A stretch of 64,000 nucleotides of DNA from JALYNX01 sp963724825 (GTDB lineage Bacteria; Actinomycetota; Acidimicrobiia; Spongiisociales; ZC4RG35): the NCBI GenBank assembly GCA_963724825.1, contig CAVRWT010000003.1, positions 210,223-274,222 on the forward strand, read 5' to 3'. The position numbers and the translations under genes were made by a program. Under the pieces are notes generated by a model, which worked only from the letters and a program-made list of their open reading frames with translations, did no database searches and had not been told where the DNA came from. How positions within the stretch are numbered: the first letter of the stretch is position 1; every line of letters begins with the position of its first letter. Positions 19,730-29,217 of this stretch are shown here, one piece after another.

Positions 19730-20716
19730 TTGGCCAGTCAAGACAAGAACCAGGACCTGCCGACTCTCGGGGTTGTCATACCAACCATCGGTCAGCGGCT
19801 CGAGCTGAAACGGATGCTGGAGTCAGTCCTCGAACAGACTCGCCCCGTCCACGCGATACGGGTCGTCGTCGACGCGGCGGACACCTCGCTCGTCGAAGGC
19901 ATCGTCTCCCAGCTCAGCGGCCAACTCGGCGCCACGGATATCGAGGTGCTCAGCACCGGTGCCAATCGTGAAGAAGGGGCGTATCTGGTCGAAACGGGCT
20001 ACGGGTATGCGGTCAATCGCGGCCTCGAGCGTCTCGAGACCGATCTTGTCGCCTTCCTCGACGACGACGATGAGATCCGTCCGACCCACTTCGCCGGTTT
20101 GGAGGCGGCCCTCGATCCCACCGCAGGACGAGGTGTTGCCTACGCCCGGGTACTGATCCGCCCCACCAGCGGCAAGGAAAGATTGTTTCCCGAAGGCGAA
20201 ATGCCCGAAGGCAAGATCGGCATCGAGCTTCTCATCGACCCCCAGGCAGTCCTGCTCCCGGCCACGCTCATACACCGCACGGTGCTCGAGAAGACAGGCC
20301 CCCTCGATCAGACACTCGACCGTCTCGCCGACACCGACATGCTGGTCAGGCTGGGTCTCGCCACCCTTATCGCTGCGGTGGACGATCCGACGTACGTTTA
20401 TTACCGGATCTCGCGCAGAGATGTGGTGAGCGAACGGGTGTTGACCGAGAGGTCCCGGCTGCTCCACAAACACCACAACCACCTCAGCTGGCGTCAACGA
20501 GTGATGTTCTGGGACGTGCAGGCCCGGTCAACCCTCCGCTCGGGAATGGAAGAACTGGGCCGTGAGGCCGGACACGAGGTCGTATCGGCCTTCTGGCCAA
20601 ACCCGCCAAGACTCCTGGTCGATTGGTACGTGGCCATCCGTCGCCGCCAGACCCCGAAATTCGTGACCTCAGCCGCCAAAAGATTCAACCGGCTTTTCTC
20701 GTTGAAAGGCAGATGA
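19730..20716 (+). CDS. GT2 family glycosyltransferase
   Basis: 328 residues, intact, from TTG 19730 with AGGAG six bases upstream, which decides the start. GT-A features: LGVVIPTIGQRLELKRMLES at the N-terminus, a nucleotide-sugar metal motif FLDDDDEIRP near residue 110, and PLDQTLDRLADTDMLVRLG, the usual acceptor-side region. The C-terminal ~80 residues are basic (VAIRRRQTPKFVTSAAKRF), which suggests membrane association. Coupled through ATGA to the following kinase-like gene. Sugar unknown; it could glycosylate the Ser/Thr stalk of the preceding surface protein or extend the glycan. Confidence 0.9.
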   Translation: MASQDKNQDLPTLGVVIPTIGQRLELKRMLESVLEQTRPVHAIRVVVDAADTSLVEGIVSQLSGQLGATDIEVLSTGANREEGAYLVETGYGYAVNRGLERLETDLVAFLDDDDEIRPTHFAGLEAALDPTAGRGVAYARVLIRPTSGKERLFPEGEMPEGKIGIELLIDPQAVLLPATLIHRTVLEKTGPLDQTLDRLADTDMLVRLGLATLIAAVDDPTYVYYRISRRDVVSERVLTERSRLLHKHHNHLSWRQRVMFWDVQARSTLRSGMEELGREAGHEVVSAFWPNPPRLLVDWYVAIRRRQTPKFVTSAAKRFNRLFSLKGR

Positions 20717-21671
20717 TCACAAGCCCAACCGACTTCAACGAGCTCCTGGTCGCCCTTCAAGAACAGTTCGCCTGGCCGAGAACACGCGGTGGCATACGAG
20801 GAAATCTCGACGTGGGAACGTGAGCGCTCGGGATCAATGTTCCACCGCCTACACGGCCTACCTGAAGGTCCCGATGTTGTAGTGAAAACAGTGCGTAGTT
20901 GGACAGCTCTCGAAGCTGAATCCACCTTCGAAGCCATGGTTGACCTGGCGGACACCCTCGATGAGGCAAGGATCGCCGGAGCCGAAGCGGTGCGACCCTT
21001 AGCCTGGTCCGGTGAGCCGCCGACGCTTGTCATGCCCTTTGTTGAAGGAATCGACTTGATTTCCCTCCTCCGCCAACCCGACCACCCGGCCTGGCGAAAT
21101 GAGGTCGCGGTATGGCCGAGATCAGCCGGAGGAATGCTCGCCGCGTACCACACCAGGCATCGCGCTCCCGGGTCTGCCACAGCAGCAGCCAGCGAAGTCA
21201 AAGATCTGGCAAACCGATTCCGGATCGGCCGGACCTTCGACGGGTCGACTGGAGCGACCGACTCGCAGGCTCGTACGGCGACTTCGGCCCCGGGAACCTC
21301 CACGCCTCCGTCGACGGCGATCTCTACCTGCTCGACCCACCCTGACCCCGACTCCGGGCCCCATACACCGTGACCTGGGGAATTTCATCTTCGAGCTGCG
21401 ACGCCAACTCGCCGGACGGGGGTTCACTCCGAGCCCTCCGATCCCCGGAAATTTCGAACGGCTGTGCGATTCCTTCCTTCAGGGCTATTCCGATGCCCGG
21501 GGCTCGACCCTCGACGACACCGATCTGGCATTGATCGCGCTCTTCGAGCTGCGGCGCGCCGCCGGCATGGCCCGCAAGCGCTTTCCCAGGCGTCCCGGCG
21601 ACGCCCTCTGGTTCGCACGCTCCGCAATGGCGAGCCGGCGTGAGGTGGTGGCGAGTCCAGATCATCCGTAG
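20713..21671 (+). CDS. APH/choline-kinase-like phosphotransferase, frameshifted
   Basis: About 318 residues if corrected; starts MITSPTDFNELLVALQEQF at ATG 20713, overlapping the glycosyltransferase stop. A kinase-like core is readable: VVVKTVRSWTALEAES (nucleotide-binding Lys), TLVMPFVEGIDLISLL (hinge), a catalytic-loop-like SYGDFGPGNLHASVDG near 21270 and DLYLLDPP (metal-binding Asp). The order matches aminoglycoside/choline/lipopolysaccharide kinases. Frame breaks occur near 20815, 21215 and 21345. Given the neighbours it may phosphorylate a glycan or lipid carrier; antibiotic resistance is unlikely but not excluded. Confidence 0.65.
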
Positions 21672-23360
21672 AAGGGGGCAATCTCGGTTTCCAGTGCTCG
21701 TCACCAAGTAGCTGAAAAGCGGTGCCATCCGCGTTCTGAACCCGGAACACCGACGACCGCATGCCGAGTTCCCAGGTCGAAGTCCTCGGGCTGTAGGTCA
21801 CAGTTCACGAAGTCGTAATGCGCCCGGGACGCGCTCCCGTCGTCGTCGGCCACCAGCACCGAACCGAAATCGCAGTTCATGAATCGCACCGGCACCTCGG
21901 GTTGGGTGGCGTGCTTGTCGATGATCAGCGTGGCTCCGTTACTGGTGACGTTGGTCCAGGTCTGGGTGTCGGCCTCCCCCTGGGCGCTCTCGCTTCCCAG
22001 GGCGTGAGAGATGATGGCCACACCGTTCTCAAGGAGGGTCAGATCGTCGTACTGATAAGAGTTCTCGTAGGCCCCATGCTCGATGCCGGCCTTGCCGTTG
22101 TAGTACCCGACGAACCCTTGACGGGGTGGATCTCGGAGTTGTTCTGCCAGACAAACACCCCGTTCGAAAGATTGTTGTGACCGACGTTGTTCTCGAACTT
22201 CCAGACATCCCCGGCGCCTTCTGGCCAAATGAACCCGGAGCTCTCCGAGTCGGGCTCGCCGCGGACACCGACGGCAACCGAGTTGCTCACGGTCATGTTC
22301 GAGCCGTTGCCGAGAAAGAACCCGGCGAGCCGAAACTTGTTGCCTTCGACGCCAAGGTCAACTCCGGCCACGACCGCCCTATCCCAGATCAGGTCGTCGG
22401 TGTCGTTGGTCGGATCGTCCTCCTCAGGCGGGGGGTCCCACCAGTAGGCCTCGTTGAGCACGTTGTAGGCGATCGTGTCGCGGAAGGTGATGCCGTGGGA
22501 GGCATGGGGGACGAAGGCGTGGTTCCCGGCGTCCCGGACCACCACACCTTCCACGATCGATCCCCGACTCCCCTCGCCCGCCATGTGGAAATGGAGCCCG
22601 TAACGACCGGTCGCGGTCGCTGTCGCCGAAATGTGGGGCCATGTAGCGGAGGGCGACGTAGCGGATGGTCTGGGGCTGGGTGGAGCGGAGGAAGACGTGG
22701 GCTGAAACCCTCCGGTGTCCCTTCGATCCGAACATTGCGGGTCAGGTTCATCAACTCAGTGGGGTAACCCAATTCATTGGGTGGCGGAGTCGATGTCACT
22801 TCCTGGAATACCAAGTAGTCGCCTTGAGTGTTGGGAGCGGCCATCACCTCATCGCCCTGCCACGACGGGTCGTATTCGTAGCCCCAGGCAGGTTTCTCTT
22901 CCCCCTCGAGATCCAACCGACCGTCTCCCATCACCCACAGCCCGACATCTGTAGGCACCGGGTCCATCCCGCCACCGACGAAGGCCGAGTTGTCGACGCC
23001 CTGAAATATCAGTGCGTGCTCGATGTCGCCCGATGCCGGCTTCATCACCAGCTCCCCCAGAACCAACACGTTTCCAGATGCGGTCAGCGTGATCGACTTG
23101 TTGGGGTCGAGCACCCAGGACTCGCCAGCGGGGACCGTGAAACCTTCGGGGTAATCCTGGTCGGCGCTGATCACGACTTGGGTGAGACCCGCTGTCCCCC
23201 CGCTGATCGATGTGGTCGACTGATGATCGTGCGAGGTGGTGGTTGAGCCTTGGACCTCGGTCGTCGATGTCGAAGTCGAATCGACCGCTCCCGAGGTGCA
23301 ACCAACAACCACCATCAGCAAGGCGCCGATGACTGCTCGACCTTGGCGGTGTGACTTCAT
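21662..23360 (-). CDS. G8-domain right-handed beta-helix lipoprotein (CEMIP-like), frameshifted
   Basis: Starts MKSHRQGRAVIGALLMVVVG at ATG 23360, with a lipobox VVVGC and a Ser/Thr-rich tether after it. The G8-like region follows (VPAGESWVLDPNKSITLTAS, ALIFQGVDNSAFVGGGMDP), then beta-helix sequence with the family hallmark GRYGLHFHMAGEGSRGS and GITFRDTIAYNVLNEAYWWD, like vertebrate CEMIP/TMEM2. Breaks near 22690, 22430, 22120 and 21755 interrupt it. Alignment with the neighbouring paralogue suggests the end FQLLGDEHWK...APFYG with TGA at 21662-21664. It lacks SLH-like repeats, so it is membrane-tethered. Its ATG overlaps the paralogue's stop (ATGA). Confidence 0.75.
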
Positions 23361-25663
23361 GTTGCCAAAGCACACCAGATCGACATCGGGGCGTCATCGG
23401 GTGCCGCCACCGACCGCTGGCCGTTGAAAGTGACCGCCAGGGCGTTGCCACCGGATCGCGCCACCAGGGCCGATGACGTTGCAGAAGCGGTGGAGCTTCC
23501 TTCGATGGCCCGTTTGAGGAAGGCAGCCATCTGCCCTCTCGTCACGTAGTTGTCGGGACAGAACCGATTGTTCGTCGGCGGATTGCACCCCTGGGTGACT
23601 CCAGCGGCGCGCAGCCTGTTGATCGCGTTTTCGAAGACGTGACCGTTGTCGTCGACGAAGTAGTTGGTGTTGCCGCCAGCGTCGTAGCCGAATGCTCGCA
23701 CCAGGAAGGCCGCCATCTCGCCACGGGTCACTCTGCGATCAGGACAGAACCTGGTGCCTGAGGCGTTGCACCCCTGGGTCACCCCGGCCGCACGGAGCTT
23801 GTTGATCGCTGCTTCGAAAACGTGGCCATTGGTATCGGTGAAGTAGTCGCCGCTGCCTTCACTGCTGTATTTGAGGGCCCGCACCAGGAACGCCGCCATC
23901 TGTCCCCTGGTCACGTAGTCGTTGGGGCAGAAACGGCTGTTGGCCGGTGGGTTGCAACCCTGGGTGATCCCCTTGGTGGCCAGCCAATTGATGGCGGCCT
24001 CGAAGACGTGCCCGTTGGTGTCCGAGAATCCGCTGCCAGGCACGCTGCCGTTGTAGAAGGCGTTGATGCTGGTGACGGTCCCGTTCCCCATCAGCCGATA
24101 GGCGGTGCCGTTGGAACGCTGGACCCGGAACACCGAATCGGCCCGGGAGCCGGACAGATCGAAGTCGGAAGGCTCCAGCCCGCATCGGATGAAGTCGTAT
24201 TCGCTCGGCTCAGGCCCTCCCGAGTCGTTGACGTCGACCTTGCCCAGGTCGCAATCGACGAATCGCACAGGTCGTTCGGCGTTTCGGGCGTGCTCATCGA
24301 TGACCAGGGTCCCACCGTTGGTCTTGATCTTCGACCAGATCTGGGTGTCGGCTCCGGCATCACCAGGCTCGCCCATGGCGTGGGAATGAATCGCCGCGCC
24401 GTTGCCGAGCAAGGTCAGGTTCTTGTAGACGTAGGAGTTGGTGTAGGCACCGTGCTCGACGCCGGCCTGGGCGTTGTAGTAGGCGACGTAGCCGTCGATC
24501 ACGTGGGGCATCTCGTTGTTCTGCCAGACGAAGATCCCGTTGGTCTCGTTGTTGTGGGCCCGGTTGTTCTTGAAGGTCCAGGTCGCCTCGTCGTCCTCAG
24601 GCCAGATGTACCCGGAGCGGCTGGCGCCGTCCTCCCGTCTGAGACCGACCACCACCGAGTTGGTGACCGAGACGTTGTCTCCTTGACCGAGGTAAAAGGC
24701 GCCGAGCCGATGAGTGTTGCTCGGGTTGCTGGTGGCCGTCATGATCGCCACCACTGCGCGATCGAAGCTGATGTCGTCGGACGACGTGCCCTCATCCCAC
24801 CAGTAGGCCTCGCCTTTCACGTTGTAGGCGATGGTGTTCTTGAAGGTGATCCCGTTCGACATGTGGGGCACGAAGGCGTGACCCTTGGTGTCGCGGATGA
24901 GCAGACCGTCGACCACGCTCCCACGACTGCCGTTCCCCGCCATGTGGAAATGGATCCCATAACGCCCGGTGATGTCGCTGCTCCCGAAGTCGGGAGCCAT
25001 GTAGCGGAAAGCGGCGTTCTTGATCGTCGAGGGGACCGAGGACCTGATGAAGACATGGGTGTAGCCGGTGGTGGTTCCTTCAACCCTGACGTTTCGAGTC
25101 AGATTGAGCAGTTCGGCGCTGTAGCCGAGGGCGTTCTTGGCCGGGGTCGAGGTGACTGTCGGAAACTGGTGTAGTTGCCGGGCTTGTTGGGAGCGGCCAC
25201 GACGGTGTCCCCGGCCCACGAAGACTGATAGGTGTAGGACCAGGCCGGCTTCGACTCCCCCTGGAGGATGATCTTCCCGGCGCCCATGACCCAGAGCCCG
25301 ACATCGGTGGCGATCGGGTCCATCCCCCCGCCGACGAAGTTGTTCTCGTTGATCCCGGTGAAGCGAAGGAGGTGAGTGATGCTGCCGTTGGCCGGCTTCA
25401 TGATCAGAGTGCCGCGAACGATGATGTTCGCCGCTCGAGGTCACGGTGGTGTTGACGTTCGGGTCGAAGGTGACGGTGGTGCCGGCGGGGACCGTGTATC
25501 CAGCACTGCCCAGGTTGACCGTTCCCGACCAGGTGATCGTCGCCGCTTCGGCTACCGGGGTGTTGGTGGCGAAGTGCACGCCAAGGACCATCGAAATCGC
25601 CCCCAGCATGGCGAGCAACAGGAATCGCACCGGCCAAGCCCGGAAGCGTGGTGAGTCAGTCAT
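23357..25663 (-). CDS. G8-domain right-handed beta-helix protein with three SLH-like repeats (CEMIP-like)
   Basis: About 768 residues from ATG 25663 (GTG 25666 possible; AGGAG upstream). Signal peptide: FLLLAMLGAISMVLGVHFAT. G8 domain: ITWSGTVNLGSAGYTVPAG, TLIMKPANGSITHLLRFTG, GGGMDPIATDVGLWVMG. Beta-helix: GRYGIHFHMAGNGSRGSVVD, GITFKNTIAYNVKGEAYWW, then repeated short parallel-beta coils to ~24100. SLH-like repeats occupy 23495-24035, followed by a ~45-residue tail. Breaks occur near 25430 and 25165. Known CEMIP/TMEM2 proteins act on hyaluronan; a glycan-binding or glycan-cleaving role here is inference. First gene of a two-gene minus-strand operon. Confidence 0.8.
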   Translation of the reverse strand: MTDSPRFRAWPVRFLLLAMLGAISMVLGVHFATNTPVAEAATITWSGTVNLGSAGYTVPAGTTVTFDPNVNTTVTSSGEHHRSRHSDHEAGQRQHHSPPSLHRDQREQLRRRGDGPDRHRCRALGHGRREDHPPGGVEAGLVLHLSVFVGRGHRRGRSQQARQLHQFPTVTSTPAKNALGYSAELLNLTRNVRVEGTTTGYTHVFIRSSVPSTIKNAAFRYMAPDFGSSDITGRYGIHFHMAGNGSRGSVVDGLLIRDTKGHAFVPHMSNGITFKNTIAYNVKGEAYWWDEGTSSDDISFDRAVVAIMTATSNPSNTHRLGAFYLGQGDNVSVTNSVVVGLRREDGASRSGYIWPEDDEATWTFKNNRAHNNETNGIFVWQNNEMPHVIDGYVAYYNAQAGVEHGAYTNSYVYKNLTLLGNGAAIHSHAMGEPGDAGADTQIWSKIKTNGGTLVIDEHARNAERPVRFVDCDLGKVDVNDSGGPEPSEYDFIRCGLEPSDFDLSGSRADSVFRVQRSNGTAYRLMGNGTVTSINAFYNGSVPGSGFSDTNGHVFEAAINWLATKGITQGCNPPANSRFCPNDYVTRGQMAAFLVRALKYSSEGSGDYFTDTNGHVFEAAINKLRAAGVTQGCNASGTRFCPDRRVTRGEMAAFLVRAFGYDAGGNTNYFVDDNGHVFENAINRLRAAGVTQGCNPPTNNRFCPDNYVTRGQMAAFLKRAIEGSSTASATSSALVARSGGNALAVTFNGQRSVAAPDDAPMSIWCALAT
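23495..24036 (-). repeat. Three tandem SLH-like repeats (G8 protein)
   Basis: Units GITQGCNPPANSRFCPND, GVTQGCNASGTRFCPD and GVTQGCNPPTNNRFCPDN, each followed by VTRG(Q/E)MAAFL. The second is shortened (NASGTR for NPPxNxR) but keeps both Cys. Confidence 0.9.
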
Positions 25664-25873
25664 CACATTGGCTCCTTCTCCGCTCCGGACCGAGGCCTCC
25701 CATACACATGCACTCCCATGGGCCCGCACCGGCACGCCGGACTCGGTCAAACCGAACCATAACTGGGATTTCGGACATCGTGACATACCCGCAATCGCAA
25801 GCCGGTAACCCAGATCTGGGTCTGTTGGTCGAACCACCTCGGAGTTAGCATTTTCCGGGAACTGGGAGGTTTC
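25664..25873. other. Divergent intergenic region
   Basis: 210 bp between the G8 operon (-) and a membrane-protein gene (+). It must contain both promoters. I see no strong inverted repeat; the plus-strand gene has CTGGGAGG as ribosome-binding site. Confidence 0.4.
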
Positions 25874-26541
25874 ATGGCGGAGGGCACCACTGAGCGTGGT
25901 CACATGGCTGTTCTGAGCCGTCTCGTGTTCCGGGTGTTGCTCCCGGTCACCGCGGTGTTCGTCCTTGTCATGGGCGTCGCCTACACCAGCGACGTGCCGG
26001 TGACCGACCTGCTTCGCGACCCCAGCGCCACTCTCGAGGGCCCCTGGTACATCGGGCTGGTCTCGATCGCCGGGGTTGCCCTGTGGGCGGCTGCGGCGGC
26101 GATCTGCATGATCTGTATGAGTGCAAACCCGACTCCCGGCGAGCGCTCGCTTCTCTTCGCCGGCGCGGTCACCAGCGTGATTCTCGGTGCCGACGACGCT
26201 TTCCTCGGGCATGAGGCCATCAAGAACATCATCGGCATCCCCTCGCCGATCACCATCGGCGATCTACGGGATCATCACCATTGTCCTGTTCTGGCGGGCC
26301 TGGCCCTATCTGAGAACCAGGCCGGATCTCGTGGTATTCGGGATGGCAGTTGCTCCTTTTCGGGATATCTGTGGTGCTTGACGCCGCTGGTGAAGCCGAT
26401 CTGCCAACACCTCCCTACTCGGCAGTGATCGAGGACACGGCGAAGTTCCTCGGTCTGGTCACCTGGGTCACCTTCTTCGCCGGTGTCGGCAGAGATTTGA
26501 TCCGGGGAGGGGAACAAGCTGATCGCTACGCGGCCGCTTGA
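25874..26541 (+). CDS. Hypothetical integral membrane protein, frameshifted
   Basis: About 222 residues if two breaks near 26265 and 26340 are corrected. From ATG 25874 (GGGAGG upstream) it shows FRVLLPVTAVFVLVMGVAY, then WYIGLVSIAGVALWAAAAAI, LLFAGAVTSVILGADDAFL, AIYGIITIVLFWRAWPYL and FLGLVTWVTFFAGVGRDLI, so five to six membrane helices. The acidic DDAFLGHEAI loop is distinctive, but I do not recognise the family. It stands alone on the plus strand between the G8 operon and the next secreted protein. Confidence 0.6.
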
Positions 26542-26621
26542 GCTTCGCTCTCAGTCACCGACGACCACATCGCTGAACCGAAGGCGTAGGGTGGCTGCTC
26601 TCAACACCATAGGAGGTGACT

Positions 26622-27381
26622 ATGAGACGAGCAGCCCTGATCATCTCGGTCTTCGCTGTGCTATTGGCGATGACGGCGGCGGGAGCAGTCGTCGCCGGCT
26701 TCCCCGACGTTCCCGACGACCACGTCCATGCCAACGGCATCGAGTGGGCTGCCGAGAACGGGTTGATGGTCGGATACAACAACGGCAACTTCGGGCCTGA
26801 CGACCCGGTAACCCGAGGCCAGTTGTCCACCATCTTCCTCCGTTACGACAACACGCTCGATGACTCGGGCAGCGGTGGTGGAACCCAGGGACCTCCTGGG
26901 CCGGAGCTCCCGGAGCACCCGGAGCACCCGGCGACGACGCCCAGGTGACGGCGCAGGTCGGAATCGGTGTCATTCCGCTGCTCGACGGGCTCACAGTCGG
27001 AGGCCCGATCGCGGACCAATCACACCCCACTCCCGGGCGCGACGCTTGTCGCTCGCACGCCGGTGACTACATGATCGAGGTGTACGGCGCATTTCAGATC
27101 CCCGGGGACGGCGCAGCCCGTGGAATGTGACCTCTTCGGAGTGGGAGTAGTGGTGTGGCCTCAGCTCACGTTCTGGATCGACGGCACTGACGGACAGTCG
27201 ACGGCCCTACGACAGTGGTGAGGGACTCATCTCCCCCAACGTCCTGATGCCCGACTGCAACGACAGACACGCCAATGTGTCGGGTGAGATAGTGATCAGC
27301 CTCGACGCAACGACCAGTGTCGGCTTGATCGCCTTTGGCTACCCGAGCGACGATCGGTGCGCACTGCAGGGGACGGGATGA
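26622..27381 (+). CDS. Secreted protein with one SLH unit and a short collagen-like segment, frameshifted
   Basis: Starts MRRAALIISVFAVLLAMTAA at ATG 26622 with a perfect AGGAGGT four bases upstream. The signal peptide is followed by one canonical SLH unit (FPDVPDDHVHANGIEWAAEN, then NFGPDDPVTRGQLSTIFLRY) lacking the Cys pair of the neighbouring repeats. Next are Gly-x-y triplets: GPPG, a frame break near 26900, then AGAPGAPGAPGDD. A beta-rich domain of ~140 residues continues through two more breaks (QVGIGVIPLLDGLTVGGPIA, IEVYGAFQIPGDGAQPVEC, GEIVISLDATTSVGLIAFGY) to TGA 27379-27381. Collagen-like stalk plus C-terminal head suggests a trimeric surface fibre; the ligand is unknown. Confidence 0.7.
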
Positions 27382-27488
27382 TCCAAGGCGGCGGCGGGCT
27401 CATCGCCTCACCGCTCGGATCGCTCACCTTGGTGGCGCTGCGCGATACCTTCGCCTTCGAGGGCGAAGGCGGCGAGCTGACAAATCGA

Positions 27489-27531
27489 CAGGAATCTTCA
27501 CCTCCCTTCGTTCGGGAGGTGAAGATTCCTG
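27489..27531. repeat. Perfect 18-bp inverted repeat with 7-nt loop
   Basis: CAGGAATCTTCACCTCCC (27489-27506), loop TTCGTTC, then its exact reverse complement (27514-27531). It lies in the 257-bp gap between two secreted-protein genes. No T-tract follows on either strand, so it is not a standard intrinsic terminator. The downstream bases to 27610 also look non-coding and repeat GCGCAAG twice. Confidence 0.9.
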
Positions 27532-27638
27532 CGCAAGACCCCACCTGCGCAAGGTCTCCATCCGTCGACCACGCGTCGCCTGAGGGAACCCATCCTTCCC
27601 TGGAAAACGTCCAACGGGGAGAATGAGGAGATGACCTG

Positions 27639-29166
27639 TTGGTCTTGCGCCGACTGAACGCAATCGTTGTTGCATTCTTCGTCGCTTTTGGCGTCCTGAT
27701 TCAGGGCGCCCTCCCCGCTCATGGCTGTAGTTGTGCGCCACCCAACCCCTACGCCGGTCTCGCCCAGGCCGATGGGGCCTTCGTCGGCACCCTCGTGGAT
27801 GTCGATCGAGGCGTGCTACCGCTCACCGACTCGGGTCAGCTCATCGACTTCTACTTCGAGGTCGAGGCCGCCCTGAAGGGCGACATCGGCGAGACCGTTC
27901 TGGTCAAGAGTGCGTCAGATGGCGCCGCCTGTGGAATCGAGGTCCCGATCGGTACCCGGGCCGGGTTCCTTCTCTACCAATCGGACGGCCACTGGGAAGG
28001 AAACCTCTGCGCCACCCTCGACGCCGACGCCCTGCTCTCCGCCGCCCAAGGGCTGCCTGAGCCCGTGGCCGGCTCACCTCCCCACCTGATCGTCGCTGCC
28101 GAGATGGGAATGGCCGGCCTGGTCGCCATGGATCGCCAGGGCCGGATCGTTGGATATGGCGAAGGCCCCTTTCCCTACATGGTGAGCTCCTGCCCGGACG
28201 ACGAGACCTTCATCGGTTCGGCATCGGACCCAACGGTGAAGGTCTGGTCTTACACCGATCTCGGCCTGATCGACCAGCACCTGATCGACCCCAGTGGCAC
28301 CGCCTGGATCAACGAGTTGATCTGCACCGGTCCCGCCGGTGAGTCCTTCCTGGCGACCAAGGGCCTCACCGGTGTCGAGGGAAGCTCTCTGGTCCGTTAC
28401 GCAGACGGGCACAGCCGAGGTCGTTGCCGAAGACATCGAACGACTCGTTCCAACCACGGATGGCCCTGTGGCGGTGGGGAGCGATGGCGTCATCTATCGA
28501 GTCGACGAGACGACTGGGAAGCTCACCCCTCTGAATGAGCCGGTTGGGGATGTCAAAGGCCAGGTCGTTGCCGCTGTCCCCTCCCCCGATGGATCGCATC
28601 TCGCCCTTTCAGCGATGGACTACGACACCAACCCCTACGAGGGTCGGGTCTACGTGATCGACCTCGAGGACGGAGAGAGTGTCGAAAGAGACTTCGCGTG
28701 CGACATCTATCCCATATGGCTCGACAGTGAGACGCTTCTCATCCAGGACCACTGCACCACTGAGGTCGGTGTCACCTACACCACCGAGCTGGAAGTGGTT
28801 GGTGAGGGCCAAGCTCCCGACTACGCCTACACCGCATACGTCACCGACGAAACCGGCGCCCTCTTCTACCCGAGTGAGTTCGCGATCCGAGTTGTCGATC
28901 CTGGCACCGAGGAATCGACCGAGCTGGCCCGCCTCGTCACCTATCCGGGAGCGATCCTGGTGGTTCCGGAGTCGGTTCGCCCCAAATGGGAAGGCTCGGC
29001 GTTCACCGCCTCGGTCCAATACCCACCAACGACCTTCATGGAAGCCCCCGCGCCAGGGGTTCCCGGGCCCGAGGCGGTTGCCTCGGAATCACCGGCCTGG
29101 CTTCTGCTTTTGGCACTGATTTCAGCCGGTGGGGTGTTCTGGCTCCTGTTGCATCAGCGTTCTTAG
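27639..29166 (+). CDS. Secreted NTR/TIMP-like and propeller-like protein with C-terminal anchor, one frameshift
   Basis: About 508 residues from TTG 27639 (GAGGAG eight bases upstream). Signal peptide NAIVVAFFVAFGVLIQGALP ends at AHG, immediately before CSCAPP, the N-terminal Cys-x-Cys hallmark of netrin/TIMP-like domains; DGAFVGTLVDVDRG fits their OB fold. From ~28070 a beta-propeller-like region follows (LVAMDRQGRIVGYGEGPF, DGPVAVGSDGVIYRVDE). One break lies near 28405. The C-terminus WLLLLALISAGGVFWLLLHQ is a membrane helix with a short basic tail. A surface-anchored binding or inhibitor-like protein is plausible; function is not established. Confidence 0.7.
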
Positions 29167-29217
29167 CCCACCTGAGCAACAGCCGGGTCAAACCTCAACA
29201 ATCGCCTGGGGAAACGG

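Noticed and set aside
20713..21671. Aminoglycoside resistance gene
   Set aside because: Only the general kinase fold is visible, the sequence is broken, and the neighbours are envelope-glycan genes.
23822..25174. 450-residue plus-strand open frame
   Set aside because: Antisense to the G8/SLH-like gene, which has clear domains and signal peptide.
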